From SZUA-35 sp964351995 (GTDB lineage Bacteria > Actinomycetota > Acidimicrobiia > Acidimicrobiales > SZUA-35): 64,000 bases of DNA. Within the stretch, counting starts at the first letter, position 1, and each line of letters starts with the position of its first letter. Of the stretch, positions 20,044 through 29,012 are shown piece after piece. The notes below the pieces were generated by a model. The model was given only the letters and a program-made list of their open reading frames with translations. It was not told the DNA's origin and searched no databases. The stretch covers positions 1 to 64,000 of the forward strand of contig CAYGQE010000003.1 in the NCBI GenBank assembly GCA_964351995.1, in the 5' to 3' direction. Made by a program: the position numbers and the translations under genes.

Positions 20044-20380
20044 GGCTCCGCTCAGCTCCTCATGCCCTCGGCCGCGGCCTGTGACAACAGGCCGTGCAAG
20101 GCTGTCCCATTCAGAGCATCGGGCAGATCGAATTCGACCAGAGCCACACCAGGCTCGGCTGCGCTGACCCGTGCGCCAAGCGCACGGAGCGGTCCGACCC
20201 CAGCGGGGACTCGATGGTTGTGTGTCCATCATCCGGCGAGGGGGATGCGCGGACCCAGGGCCGAAGGTCCCGCCTGCTGTTGATCTGGCGTTGAACATCG
20301 CCAGCTCGCCGTGATGCGCCGCTGGGACGTTGCTCTCATGGCTGTGCCTACGCAGCCTGGTCGATCGGTAGGGTCGCGGA
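20044..20380. other. Intergenic stretch with a possible minus-strand gene remnant
   Basis: 337 bp without a convincing gene. On the minus strand, about 20232 down to the stop at 20052-20054, one frame reads VGPLRALGARVSAAEPGVA and then VEFDLPDALNGTALHGLL, with protein-like composition. It has no start codon after the in-frame TGA just upstream. It may be the 3' scrap of a lost gene. The promoter of the MFS gene presumably lies at the right end. Confidence 0.35.
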
Positions 20381-21619
20381 GTGACTGTGACCCGAAGTGA
20401 GGATGCGCTCGACAGCGCTCCGCGAGCCGGGCTGGGAGCCAAAGAACTGCTGGTGATGATCTCGTCGATCATGGCGCTGACGGCCATGGGCATCGACCTG
20501 TTGTTGCCCGCCTTCGACGACATTCGGACCGCGTTCGATTTGCCGGAAAACTCCAACCAGGTGTCGCAGGTCATCACGGTGTTCTTCCTTGGCCTGGCCA
20601 TCGCCCAACTGGTGTGGGGGCCGTTGGCTGACCGATTCGGACGCAAGAAGATCCTGTACTGCAGCATCGCTATCTACATCTTCGGTGCCGTGCTTTCTGC
20701 GGTCGCTCCCAGCTTTGGCTGGCTGCTCGTCGGCCGTTTCGTCTGGGGTACCGGCGCCGCGGGAACTCGGGTCGTTGCGATCGCCATCGTTCGGGACAGT
20801 TTCGACGGGTCGAAAATGGCCCAAGCGATGTCGCAGATCATGGCGGTGTTCGTTCTCGTGCCGGTGTTCGCCCCGTCCTTCGGTGCGCTTCTCCTGGCGC
20901 TCTTCAACTGGCAGTCGTTGTTCTGGTTCTGTGTGATCTGGGCTGGCTCCATCATGTTGTGGAGCTCGCGCCTGAACGAAACGCTTCGGCCAGAACATCG
21001 TCGCGAACTCGAGTTCAGTTCGGTTGCCTCTGGCTTCAAGGTGGTGGTCAGCAACCGAATCACCTTTGGCTACACCATCGCCACGCTGTTCTTGCAAGCG
21101 GTCTTCACTGCGTACCTCGGGAGCTCCGAGCGCATCATCAGCGACATCTTCGATCGAGGCGATCAGTTCCCGTTCGTCTTTGGCGCAGTGGCGATTCTCT
21201 TCGGTGTAGGCGCCATCATCAACGGACAGGTCGTTGGTCGTTTTGGTATGTATCGGCTGATTCGTGTGATGTTCATGGCGGCCATGAGCGTGGGCCTTGT
21301 GTTGTTGGGCATTGCTCTGCTGACAGATGGGCGTCCGTCGTTCTGGCTCTACATGCCGCTCCTCGGCATCATGCTGTCGATGTTCATGTTCCTCATGCCC
21401 AACTTGAACACCGCAGCCCTCGAGCCGATGGGAGCAGTCGCAGGAACCGCCACCTCGCTCACTGGGGCTATCCGCACTGCCGGCGGTGCGCTGCTCGGAG
21501 CGGTCGTTGACGCACAGCTGGGCGACACGGTGCTGCCGTTCAGCATTGCCATCGTCATCTTCATGACGCTGGCGATTGCCTCGAGCCGTTGGGCCGAACG
21601 CGGCCAGGTCCTGAGTTGA
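20381..21619 (+). CDS. MFS transporter, Bcr/CflA-like drug exporter
   Basis: 412 aa with about 12 hydrophobic segments. The Bcr/CflA signs are the first-helix text MGIDLLLPAFDDI, the loop LVWGPLADRFGRKK (motif A) and the RFVWGTGAAGTRVVAIAIVRD segment of helix 4. GTG start. Its stop overlaps the downstream pseudouridine kinase start, so it is co-transcribed with psuK-psuG. It may therefore move a nucleoside or base rather than a drug, which is inference from context only. Confidence 0.88.
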   Translation: MTVTRSEDALDSAPRAGLGAKELLVMISSIMALTAMGIDLLLPAFDDIRTAFDLPENSNQVSQVITVFFLGLAIAQLVWGPLADRFGRKKILYCSIAIYIFGAVLSAVAPSFGWLLVGRFVWGTGAAGTRVVAIAIVRDSFDGSKMAQAMSQIMAVFVLVPVFAPSFGALLLALFNWQSLFWFCVIWAGSIMLWSSRLNETLRPEHRRELEFSSVASGFKVVVSNRITFGYTIATLFLQAVFTAYLGSSERIISDIFDRGDQFPFVFGAVAILFGVGAIINGQVVGRFGMYRLIRVMFMAAMSVGLVLLGIALLTDGRPSFWLYMPLLGIMLSMFMFLMPNLNTAALEPMGAVAGTATSLTGAIRTAGGALLGAVVDAQLGDTVLPFSIAIVIFMTLAIASSRWAERGQVLS

Positions 21620-22557
21620 CCGATCAGTCGAAGAAGCGTGCGGTCGTGATCGGGGGAGCAAACCTCGACGTGAAGGCTCGCAGCCACGCCAAGGCGACCC
21701 CACAAACCAGCAACCCCGGTCATGGTTCGATGACGCCGGGTGGCGTCGGTCGCAACATCGCCGAGAACATCGCAAGGCTGGGCGACCAAGTGCACCTGAT
21801 CAGCGTGGTCGGGCGTGATCCGATCGGCGACAGCTTGCTCGCGCACACATCGGCTGCTGGCGTGCGAGTCGAGTACGTGGCCCGCACCGACCAACCAACG
21901 GGCACCTACACCGCCGTGCTCGACGCTGACGGTGAACTCATCGTGGCGATCTCTGACATGCAAGCGCTCAGCGAGCTCGGACCGCAACAACTCCGCAATG
22001 CCCGAACCCTCATCTCGGCCGCTGGGCTCTTGGTACTCGACGGCAACCTGACGCTGGAGGCCTTGGACTTCGCACTCGATCTTGCCGATGGCGTTCGAGT
22101 CATCTTCGAGCCGGTCAGCGTGCCGAAAGCCGCAGCACTCAAGGGTGCGATCGACGACCGGATCTACGCCGTCACGCCCAATCGTGACGAGCTTGGTGCG
22201 CTCGCCGACCTTCCCACCGGCACCGATCGTCAGGTGCGGGCGGCCGCCGTTTCACTGCACGACAAGGGAGTCGAGCTGGTGTGGGTGCGTTTGGGACGGC
22301 GGGGCTCGCTGCTCAGTACCGCACGAGATGCGGTCGAGATTGCGGCAGTGCCAGCCGAAGTCGAAGACGTCACGGGGGCCGGTGATTCGATGCTCGGCGC
22401 GTTCTGTCATGTCTTGCTCGCAGGCGGCTCCCCGGAAGAAGCCGCTCGATTCGGTCACGCCGCCGCAGCATTGACCATCGCCAGTCCGCACACCGTGCGT
22501 CCAGATCTGACCCCACGGCTCGTCGCAGCCGCTCTCGAACAGGAGAAGTCAACATGA
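21616..22557 (+). CDS. psuK: Pseudouridine kinase (PfkB family)
   Basis: 313 aa. It phosphorylates pseudouridine to pseudouridine 5'-phosphate. PfkB-family features: VVIGGANLDVKA at the start, GGVGRNIAENIARLG, and the catalytic-Asp anion hole VTGAGDSMLGAF near 260. The assignment as PsuK rests on the next gene being psuG. I use the TTG at 21616, whose TTGA overlaps the transporter stop. A TTG at 21589 is also in frame. The stop overlaps psuG by ATGA. Confidence 0.9.
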   Translation: MTDQSKKRAVVIGGANLDVKARSHAKATPQTSNPGHGSMTPGGVGRNIAENIARLGDQVHLISVVGRDPIGDSLLAHTSAAGVRVEYVARTDQPTGTYTAVLDADGELIVAISDMQALSELGPQQLRNARTLISAAGLLVLDGNLTLEALDFALDLADGVRVIFEPVSVPKAAALKGAIDDRIYAVTPNRDELGALADLPTGTDRQVRAAAVSLHDKGVELVWVRLGRRGSLLSTARDAVEIAAVPAEVEDVTGAGDSMLGAFCHVLLAGGSPEEAARFGHAAAALTIASPHTVRPDLTPRLVAAALEQEKST

Positions 22558-23474
22558 CCACCCCACACCCAGACCTCGTGCTCACCGAGGAAGTCGCCCA
22601 GGCATTGAGCGACGGCGCCCCCGTTGTTGCCCTCGAGAGCACGATCATCAGCCACGGCATGCCGTTTCCCCAGAACGTCGAAATGGCGACCGAAGTCGAG
22701 CGGATCATCAGAGCAGGAGGCGCTGTGCCAGCCACCATTGCCGTGCTCGGCGGAAGGCCTCGGGTTGGCCTTGGCGCCGATGATCTCCATCTCTTGGCCA
22801 CCAGCCCCGACGTCTCCAAGGTCAGTACTCGAGACCTGCCATTTGTCATCGCCAAGGGAGCCCACGGTGCCACCACGGTGGCGTCGACGATGCGACTGGC
22901 ATCGCTTGCTGGCATCTCAGTGTTCGTCACCGGTGGACTCGGTGGCGTGCACCGAGGTGCGGAGCGGACCTACGACGTCAGCGCCGACCTGACCGAGTTG
23001 TCGCTGACAAACGTCGCCGTCGTCTCCGCTGGAGTGAAATCGATCCTCGACATCGGTCTCACGCTCGAGGCGCTCGAGACCCTCGGCGTGCCGGTCGTGG
23101 CCTACGGAACCGAGGACTTCCCTGCGTTCTTTTCTCGCATCAGCGGCCACGCAGCGCCGATGTCACTCGACACCCCGGCCGACATCGCCGCCCTCATGGC
23201 TGCCAAGTGGAACCTCGGCCTCGCCGGGGGAGTGGCCGTGGTCAATCCAATTCCCGTCGAAGACGAGATCCCCGCAGAAGACATCAAAGCCATCATCGAA
23301 CAAGCCCTGGCTGACATGGATGCCAAGGGCATTCACGGCAAGGAGGCAACGCCGTTCTTGCTCGGGCGGATCGTGGAGATCACACAGGGTGCCAGCCTCA
23401 CGGCCAACATCGCGCTGGTCAACAACAACGCACGCCTTGGCGCTCAGGTCGCCTGCGCATACGCACAAAGCTGA
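22554..23474 (+). CDS. psuG: Pseudouridine-5'-phosphate glycosidase
   Basis: 306 aa, the normal length. It splits pseudouridine 5'-phosphate into uracil and ribose 5-phosphate. The family signature text is complete: VALESTIISHGMPFPQN, GLGADDLHLLA, KVSTRDLPFVIAKGAHGAT (with the active-site Lys), FVTGGLGGVHRGAE, and TPFLLGRIVEITQGASL. Translationally coupled to psuK. The pair recycles modified nucleosides from RNA turnover. Confidence 0.96.
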   Translation: MTTPHPDLVLTEEVAQALSDGAPVVALESTIISHGMPFPQNVEMATEVERIIRAGGAVPATIAVLGGRPRVGLGADDLHLLATSPDVSKVSTRDLPFVIAKGAHGATTVASTMRLASLAGISVFVTGGLGGVHRGAERTYDVSADLTELSLTNVAVVSAGVKSILDIGLTLEALETLGVPVVAYGTEDFPAFFSRISGHAAPMSLDTPADIAALMAAKWNLGLAGGVAVVNPIPVEDEIPAEDIKAIIEQALADMDAKGIHGKEATPFLLGRIVEITQGASLTANIALVNNNARLGAQVACAYAQS

Positions 23475-23562
23475 CGGCGTCGGCGCTCGGTGTCGCAGCG
23501 CGTGGCCTGTGCGCGAATCTCCCACCCGGGTGTGTACTTTTCTCACAGGCTGATGATTTGCA

Positions 23563-24582
23563 TTGCGGATTTTGGCACCACGCGTTGAAGGTCAGAGGTA
23601 CGCTCGGCGGGTGCTGGCCGCCGTCCGTGATGCGTTTGTCGGCGACGGTGAGCTGACCGAGCGCCAGGGTGCGCTCCTGCTCGCAGGGTCAGGCGCCATC
23701 TTCAGCGTGACGGCCATCGCTGTGGCCGCGGTCGATGAAGCCAGCAGCTTCCAGTTCCTGACCTATCGAGGAGCTTCGACCGCACTGGCAATGCTGCTGC
23801 TGATTCTGGCAAGACGCGGCGGCCGACGAGTGTCGTTCGCTGGCGTCACACCGACGGTGTGGCTTGCCGGTTGCGTTCTGGGCGCCACGTCGATGCTCTA
23901 CATCCTCGCGCTGTCAGGCACATCAGCGGCCACCACGCTCTTTTTGCTGGCCGCTGCGCCCGTGTTCGCGGCACTGATCGGCTGGGTTCTGTTACGTGAG
24001 CGGGTGGAGCGAACAACGATGGTTGCGATTGGGGTGACCCTCATTGGTGTTGCGATCACGGCGAGCGCTGGGCTCGAGGTCGGTTCGGTGGCGGGTTTGC
24101 TCTTCGCCAGTGGCATCCCGGTGACTGTTGGTTGTTACAGCGTGCTGATGCGCATGGTGTCTGGTGTCGATCCGGTGATTCCCACGCTGATCGCCGGCTC
24201 GGTGCTCGGGCTCGTCTCGGCTGTCTTTGCTCTCGCCGATGGAGGCCTGATCATCAGCCCGCGTGACGCATCGCTCGCGTTCGTGTCCGGGGGGATCGCG
24301 CTCGGTGTTGGATTGCCGATGTTCAACCTCGGCCACCGTTCTGTGGCTGCCGCTCGGGTCCCGTTGTTGTTGATGACCGAGGTCGTGCTTGCTCCGCTCT
24401 GGGTGTGGATCTGGCCGGGTGAGACACCCGGAGCTGCGACGCTGCTCGGAGGAGTTGTGATCATCGGAGCGGTCACCTGGTTGATGCTGGTCTCCAAGCA
24501 AGGGCACAACACGGCTCCCAGCAGCCGCGTGGCCGCCATCCCCGCTGACCCTGACGCCGCGGACGCAAGTTCAGCGCCTTGA
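23563..24582 (+). CDS. EamA/DMT-family transporter
   Basis: 339 aa with about ten transmembrane helices in two EamA repeats (about 35-165 and 180-310). Typical text includes SGTSAATTLFLLAAAPVFAALIG and LLLMTEVVLAPLWVWIW. Drug/metabolite exporters of this family move amino acids or other small metabolites. The TTG start at 23563 is tentative, and a GTG about 48 bp later also fits. Its last 12 bases overlap the 3' end of the opposite-strand RelA/SpoT gene. Confidence 0.85.
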   Translation: MRILAPRVEGQRYARRVLAAVRDAFVGDGELTERQGALLLAGSGAIFSVTAIAVAAVDEASSFQFLTYRGASTALAMLLLILARRGGRRVSFAGVTPTVWLAGCVLGATSMLYILALSGTSAATTLFLLAAAPVFAALIGWVLLRERVERTTMVAIGVTLIGVAITASAGLEVGSVAGLLFASGIPVTVGCYSVLMRMVSGVDPVIPTLIAGSVLGLVSAVFALADGGLIISPRDASLAFVSGGIALGVGLPMFNLGHRSVAAARVPLLLMTEVVLAPLWVWIWPGETPGAATLLGGVVIIGAVTWLMLVSKQGHNTAPSSRVAAIPADPDAADASSAP

Positions 24583-25995
24583 CGATCCGACCGGTGGCCC
24601 GACGATCCAGCGCAGAACCGACGCTGCACTCGTGCTGTTCGCATTGTCGAGGATTCGGAGCTCAACCATTCGCTCAAGGGTCTGCTTGGCGAAGAGGTCG
24701 GGGAGCGTCGGCAGTCTTGCGTTGCCCGTGCGAGTCTCGTCAGCGGTGAGCAGTGCTTTGACGACGTAGTCGAGCGTTCGGCGAGACAGCGATGTCCCTG
24801 CGCCCCGAGCGAGATCTCGAGCCGAACGAGTCAGCCGGTTGACCGTTCCTGTCGCCCCGTCTTGTGGCTTGACCCGTCGCCATGATTCGGTGAGGTGTTC
24901 GAACAGCACCCGCCAATCGGCGGCGGTGAGAAGAGGAAACGCCGGGTCGATCCGGCGCAGCTCGCGGGCCGGACTGGGAACGGCTTCGAGGTCAGGCTCG
25001 ACGGGCTCGCTGCGGTCGGGGACCTGGGGCGCGGCCGCTTCGGTGGTGTCGGCGCCATTCATCGGGAGCAGATAGGCCTGACGTCCGGTGCTGATCTCGC
25101 CTTCGGGTACCGCATGGCGGAGGAAACGTTTGAAGCTTCGGTGGCCGAACCAGTCGTCGCTCACCTCGGCGCCGAACTCCCGTTGCAAAGCCCAGGCCAG
25201 GCCGGCGAGATCGGTCGGACGGGTGATCGACACCCACCGTCCGCGCAAGAACGCTCCAGCGTCGGCCGCCTGACCAGCGAGAGCGTTCGCCACGACCTCA
25301 TGGCCCTCCCCGCTCTCGGCCACGGCTTCTTGGTCAATGCGGTCGAGTTCGGTGCGAAGGTCTTCGGCGATGTCGTCGATGATGGCCAGCAGGTCGGCCA
25401 TACGCGTGCTGAGCACATCAACAAGGGGAGGGAGCGCACCGTCCTTGCTGTACGTCTCCTCGTGGGTCAGTTCGCCCCAACTGTCTTGCAGCAGAGTGCG
25501 GACCTGCAGCTCGCAGACCACGGGCGTCTCCCCGACCTCGATGCCGAGATTGACATGCCACGCTCGGTAGCCCGAGTCCTTCGGGGCGGTCAGGTAGTCA
25601 CGCTCAGATTTGGGATCAAGCCAGAGGCCACCGCCTGCAACTCGAGGCAGGGCATCCAGCGCGGTCTGGACCATCTCGATGTCGCGCACGTTCACGCACG
25701 TCACCCGCAGCCCAACCAGATCGTCGATGGCGTCGGTGATGTCGTCGACACTGGTGATCTGATCCTGGTAGCGGGGTTGTTGGACCTTGCGCCACGTGCG
25801 GCGTTTCGACTTGACGCGGCCCGTCGTACTGCGGATCCGTGTGAGGTCTCGGTCGGTCAGCAGGCCGGTGAGGGCCCGGTCGAGCGATGCTTCAGCAACA
25901 GCGAGGGCCGGTTCCAGTACCTCGGTACGCAGACCGTCATACCAATCACCGAATTCGGAATAGCTCAGTTCGGTGACGAGGGGAGGCGAATTCAC
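24571..25995 (-). CDS. RelA/SpoT-domain protein with LOTUS-like C-terminal module
   Basis: 474 aa. Residues about 25-200 carry a RelA/SpoT nucleotidyltransferase: GRVKSKRRTWRK, DDLVGLRVTCVNV, KDSGYRAWHVNL and ELQVRTLLQDSWGELTHE. These correspond to the substrate-binding and catalytic motifs of (p)ppGpp synthetases and ToxSAS toxins. No HD hydrolase, TGS or ACT domain is present. Residues about 250-310 (WALQREFGAEVSDDWF and SFKRFLRHAV) resemble an OST-HTH/LOTUS winged helix, usually an RNA-binding fold. The last 100 residues are unrecognised. It could be a small alarmone synthetase, or a toxin-like pyrophosphokinase aimed at RNA. No antitoxin is obvious next to it. It lies 62 bp downstream of the alcohol dehydrogenase on the same strand. 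Confidence 0.8.
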   Translation of the reverse strand: MNSPPLVTELSYSEFGDWYDGLRTEVLEPALAVAEASLDRALTGLLTDRDLTRIRSTTGRVKSKRRTWRKVQQPRYQDQITSVDDITDAIDDLVGLRVTCVNVRDIEMVQTALDALPRVAGGGLWLDPKSERDYLTAPKDSGYRAWHVNLGIEVGETPVVCELQVRTLLQDSWGELTHEETYSKDGALPPLVDVLSTRMADLLAIIDDIAEDLRTELDRIDQEAVAESGEGHEVVANALAGQAADAGAFLRGRWVSITRPTDLAGLAWALQREFGAEVSDDWFGHRSFKRFLRHAVPEGEISTGRQAYLLPMNGADTTEAAAPQVPDRSEPVEPDLEAVPSPARELRRIDPAFPLLTAADWRVLFEHLTESWRRVKPQDGATGTVNRLTRSARDLARGAGTSLSRRTLDYVVKALLTADETRTGNARLPTLPDLFAKQTLERMVELRILDNANSTSAASVLRWIVGPPVGSSRR

Positions 25996-26057
25996 GATGG
26001 GGCACCGTACCCCTGGTTCTCGAAGTGGTCAGGGTTGCTCGGATGCAATGGCCGCCC

Positions 26058-27095
26058 TCACAGGTCGGGCCGGACCAGGATCTTCACGTGCCGGTCGGGG
26101 TCAGCCAGATCAGCGAAGGCCTGCGGCACTCCGTCCAAGCCCACTTCGCCGCTGATCAGCTTCGAGCCATCGATCCTGCCTTCGGCCAGATCGTGCAGTG
26201 AGGTCACAAAGTTTTCCGGCGTCCAGCCCAACACGAACTGCAAGTTGAGGCGTTTCGCTATGCCGAGGAACGGCCGGATCGTGTCGGGAGGCATGCACAC
26301 GCCGGCAACCAAGATCTGCGATCGCTCCGGAGCCTCCTGCATCAGATTGTCGATCATTCCCGGCACGCCAACTGCGTCGTAGATCACCGGCGGCGTGATT
26401 CCGTCGCCGGCCGCACGCCATGCGTCGCCCAACGAAGCAGACCTCGGGTCGATCACTTCGGTTGCGCCCATGGCGAGTGCGAGGTCGCGGCGCACCGATG
26501 AAAAGTCCGAGGCGATGATCGTCTCGACGCCTCGATTGACCAACGAAGCGATGATGGCCAAGCCGACGGGTCCGGCGCCGGCCACCAACGCAATGCGGCC
26601 GGGTTCGATCCAGGATTCTTCAACGGCATGGAGGCCAACGGCCATGGGTTCGGTGAGCGCCGCAACCAGAGGGTCGAGCCCGTTTGGGATCGGCACAAGC
26701 GCTTCGGGACTCAGCAACATCTGCGACCCGTAGCCGCCGGGGTAGTCGTTGCTGTAGCCGGGAACGTGGCGCCCGGTTGCGGTCTCGAGGAACGGCATGG
26801 CGACGTAGTGTCCGTCGAGATCGATTCCAGTGACATCGGCTCCGACGTCGAGGATTCGGCAGGAGACTTCGTGTCCCATCACCAGATCGCGATTGGGGTC
26901 GAAGTTGGCACTGAAGGTCTCGGCGCCAGCGACCTTGGCTGTCTCGACCAGTTCGTGTGCGTGGTCGACCGTGTGGAGATCAGAACCACAGATGCCGCAT
27001 GCAAGGGGTTGCACCAACACCTGGCTGGCTGTCGGGACCAGATCGGGGAGGTCATCGACGACCATGGCACCTTGTCGGAGAACGGCTGCTTTCAT
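26058..27095 (-). CDS. Zinc-type alcohol dehydrogenase-like (MDR) oxidoreductase
   Basis: 345 aa from the ATG at 27095 (MKAAVLRQGAM), the family's normal start. The frame is open upstream to 27167. The zinc ligands look intact, with CGICGSDLHTVDHAH and GHEVSCRILDVG, and the NAD site is VAGAGPVGLAIIASL. The four structural-zinc cysteines are missing, as in many bacterial members. It probably oxidises a secondary alcohol or polyol. The substrate is unknown. Confidence 0.9.
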   Translation of the reverse strand: MKAAVLRQGAMVVDDLPDLVPTASQVLVQPLACGICGSDLHTVDHAHELVETAKVAGAETFSANFDPNRDLVMGHEVSCRILDVGADVTGIDLDGHYVAMPFLETATGRHVPGYSNDYPGGYGSQMLLSPEALVPIPNGLDPLVAALTEPMAVGLHAVEESWIEPGRIALVAGAGPVGLAIIASLVNRGVETIIASDFSSVRRDLALAMGATEVIDPRSASLGDAWRAAGDGITPPVIYDAVGVPGMIDNLMQEAPERSQILVAGVCMPPDTIRPFLGIAKRLNLQFVLGWTPENFVTSLHDLAEGRIDGSKLISGEVGLDGVPQAFADLADPDRHVKILVRPDL

Positions 27096-27356
27096 CGGAA
27101 GAGACTGGGGCAGCCCGTCGTCGGCTGTCAACATCGGGTCGACCTCGATCAAGTTGGCGAACGACAACGATGTTGCGGCGCTCTATCGCTCATCGACCGG
27201 TGGCAGAACTGCCATGGTCGTACCGAGTCGGGCTTCGCGACCAAAGGAACCGCCTGCAAGACCGGAGTTCGCAGCGTGCTCGACGCCGTTGAGTCGCTCG
27301 ATCCCGCGCAGGTGTTGCGTCAGAACCGGTCGAGTGTCGTGCAGTACGTTGGGGTG

Positions 27357-27668
27357 ATGCAACCCTTCAGCCGAACCCAACGATGGAAGATCGTTGCATT
27401 GCACTTCGCTCTTCGAGGCGGGTTCGTCGCCGTCGTTCTGCTTGTTGCGCTCGTACCCGGTGTTTCGGTTGTTGCTTCGCTGATCGTCGTGTCGTTGCTT
27501 CTGTTCTCGTACTCAGCGGTGTCGACGATGATGGTGCCGGCCAGGATGAAACGGCCTCGACCATCGGGTCCGCCTGGGCCGACGTCGGGTGACCGCTATC
27601 CGCTCGCGCCTCGACCACGCCGTCCATCAGGAGCGTTAGAACATCCGTTGCCTTCCGAGCCTGCCTGA
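27357..27668 (+). CDS. Small membrane protein of unknown function
   Basis: 103 aa from the ATG at 27357 (preceded by TTGGGG). It has two hydrophobic segments, about 15-37 (ALRGGFVAVVLLVALVPGV) and 38-60 (VVASLIVVSLLLFSYSAV). A basic, proline-rich tail (MKRPRPSGPPGP) follows and would face the cytoplasm. I do not recognise a family. The frame is open much further upstream, but that part is antisense to the alcohol dehydrogenase. Confidence 0.5.
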   Translation: MQPFSRTQRWKIVALHFALRGGFVAVVLLVALVPGVSVVASLIVVSLLLFSYSAVSTMMVPARMKRPRPSGPPGPTSGDRYPLAPRPRRPSGALEHPLPSEPA

Positions 27669-27774
27669 GCTCGAGCAACCGGATGGACCGTCTGCACTTG
27701 ACCGGGTCGACCCGATGGTCGACAGCGGGAGGGTTCGGTCTGTGGGTCGGTCACCGATGACCTAGCGTGCAGCA

Positions 27775-28356
27775 ATGACCCGTGTGCTGGTGATTCCCGG
27801 CTTGGCTGCTACCGATCGCTCGACACAGCTGATTCGGTCGTCGCTCGCGCTTCGTGGCCACCATGCCCAACGATGGCGCCTCGGGCGAAACACCGGACCG
27901 AGTGAGGAGACGGCATCGGGGTTGGCCGATCGGCTCCAAGAACTGCACCGGCGTGACGGTGAGCCGGTGGCGCTGGTCGGCTGGAGCCTTGGCGGTTTGT
28001 ACTCGCACTGGTTGGCCCGAGAGCGGCCGCATCTGGTGCACAGCGTCACCACGTTGGGAAGTCCACTGGGAAGTGTCGAGCGGTCACCTCGGGCACTCAG
28101 CGTGCCGACCACCTCGGTGTACACCCGCGGAGATCGGGTGGTGCCCTGGAAGCGTTCGTTGCTCGACACCCGCTTTGATCGTCACCAGAACGTCGAGGTC
28201 CGTGGCTCGCACTTCAGTCTCGGTGTCGATCCTGCGGTGCTGTTTCTCATCAACGATCGGGTCGAACAGAACCCGACATCGTGGAAACCGTTCCGCCCAC
28301 CGACCATCTTTCGCCTCGCTTTCCCGACGGTGTCGGAACGGGCTCACGACGGGTAA
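27775..28356 (+). CDS. Small alpha/beta hydrolase
   Basis: 193 aa. It starts RVLVIPGLAATD. The nucleophile elbow is GWSLGG, VPTTSVYTRGDRVVPW places the acid residue, and GSHFSLGVDP supplies the catalytic His. It lacks a cap domain and is similar in layout to small esterase/lipase-like hydrolases. No signal peptide. Substrate unknown. Monocistronic, followed by the decayed dioxygenase. Confidence 0.85.
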   Translation: MTRVLVIPGLAATDRSTQLIRSSLALRGHHAQRWRLGRNTGPSEETASGLADRLQELHRRDGEPVALVGWSLGGLYSHWLARERPHLVHSVTTLGSPLGSVERSPRALSVPTTSVYTRGDRVVPWKRSLLDTRFDRHQNVEVRGSHFSLGVDPAVLFLINDRVEQNPTSWKPFRPPTIFRLAFPTVSERAHDG

Positions 28357-28460
28357 TGACATGAGCGGTCAGTGTTTGCTCATGGGCTCCCGCGATGAAG
28401 GTCGCAACGAGGGCGAACAGCAGGACTTGGCTGATCAGGGTCCAGAGAGCGAACGACAGC

Positions 28461-28997
28461 AGGGCAGTGCCTGACGTGATGTTCGGGGCCGTGAGTGAAG
28501 CGGGGTGTCTGGTCGTCCATGGCATGGCAGACGCCAACGCACGGGCGGCGGTCAATGCCGAGCTTGCGCCTCATGTGGAGTCCGCTCACGCTGACGAGGA
28601 CAACCCGGAGGACTTCTAGCCCGGCAAGCCCCATCGAGTGGTAGCTCTCCGACGTTGCGGCAGTTGATGATGTACCCCGTCGTCGAACATCTCGGTGACC
28701 GGTACCTGTTGGCGAACTGTTCCAAGTGGCAGCTCAACGTCACCGCGGCCCTCGAGATCGGTCCGGGGGCGCGTGATCAGGATCGTGATGTCCCACACGT
28801 TCGACTGGCTCAGGCCAGAGGAGAACCAGCACCTGCTGATGCCGTCTGCTGACGGGTGCTCGTCACCGGAAGCAATGCGGAATCGATTGGGATTCGGCAT
28901 GGACTACGGCGCCGGTGGACTGGGCTTCTGTGACTCAGCGTCTTTCTTGGTGGTGGTGCGCCGGAGTGGCGAGGTCATTGCCAATCCATTCGGATGA
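28461..28997 (+). pseudogene. Decayed phytanoyl-CoA dioxygenase-family gene
   Basis: Three consecutive pieces read as one PhyH-type protein. The first (frame 3) gives CLVVHGMADANARAAVNAEL and NPEDF, then a TAG at 28617-28619 where the family has Tyr, then PGKPHRVV. After a frameshift near 28640 comes SSPTLRQLMMYPVVEHLGD and CSKWQLNVTAALEIGPG. After another break near 28785 comes FDWLRPEENQHLLMP, which matches the family's C-terminal GWLRQEENQ-type segment. The roughly 100 residues between GPG and this segment, including the second half of the iron-binding triad, are deleted. So there is one nonsense codon, two frame changes and an internal deletion, and the gene is clearly dead. Family members use 2-oxoglutarate and Fe(II). 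Confidence 0.65.
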
Positions 28998-29012
28998 ATG
29001 TATTGTCGCTAA

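Noticed and set aside
20348..21775. 475-codon open frame on the minus strand
   Set aside because: Antisense to the MFS transporter. The translation is a His/Asp/Arg-rich shadow without hydrophobic or catalytic pattern.
24895..26382. 495-codon open frame on the plus strand
   Set aside because: Antisense to the RelA/SpoT gene and the alcohol dehydrogenase, both with clear family motifs on the minus strand.
28250..28555. Minus-strand frame with a hydrophobic segment (LLSFALWTLISQVLLFALV)
   Set aside because: Tempting as a small membrane protein, but half of it is antisense to the recognisable PhyH remnant and it has no ribosome site. Left out, though the hydrophobic stretch between 28380 and 28470 remains unexplained.
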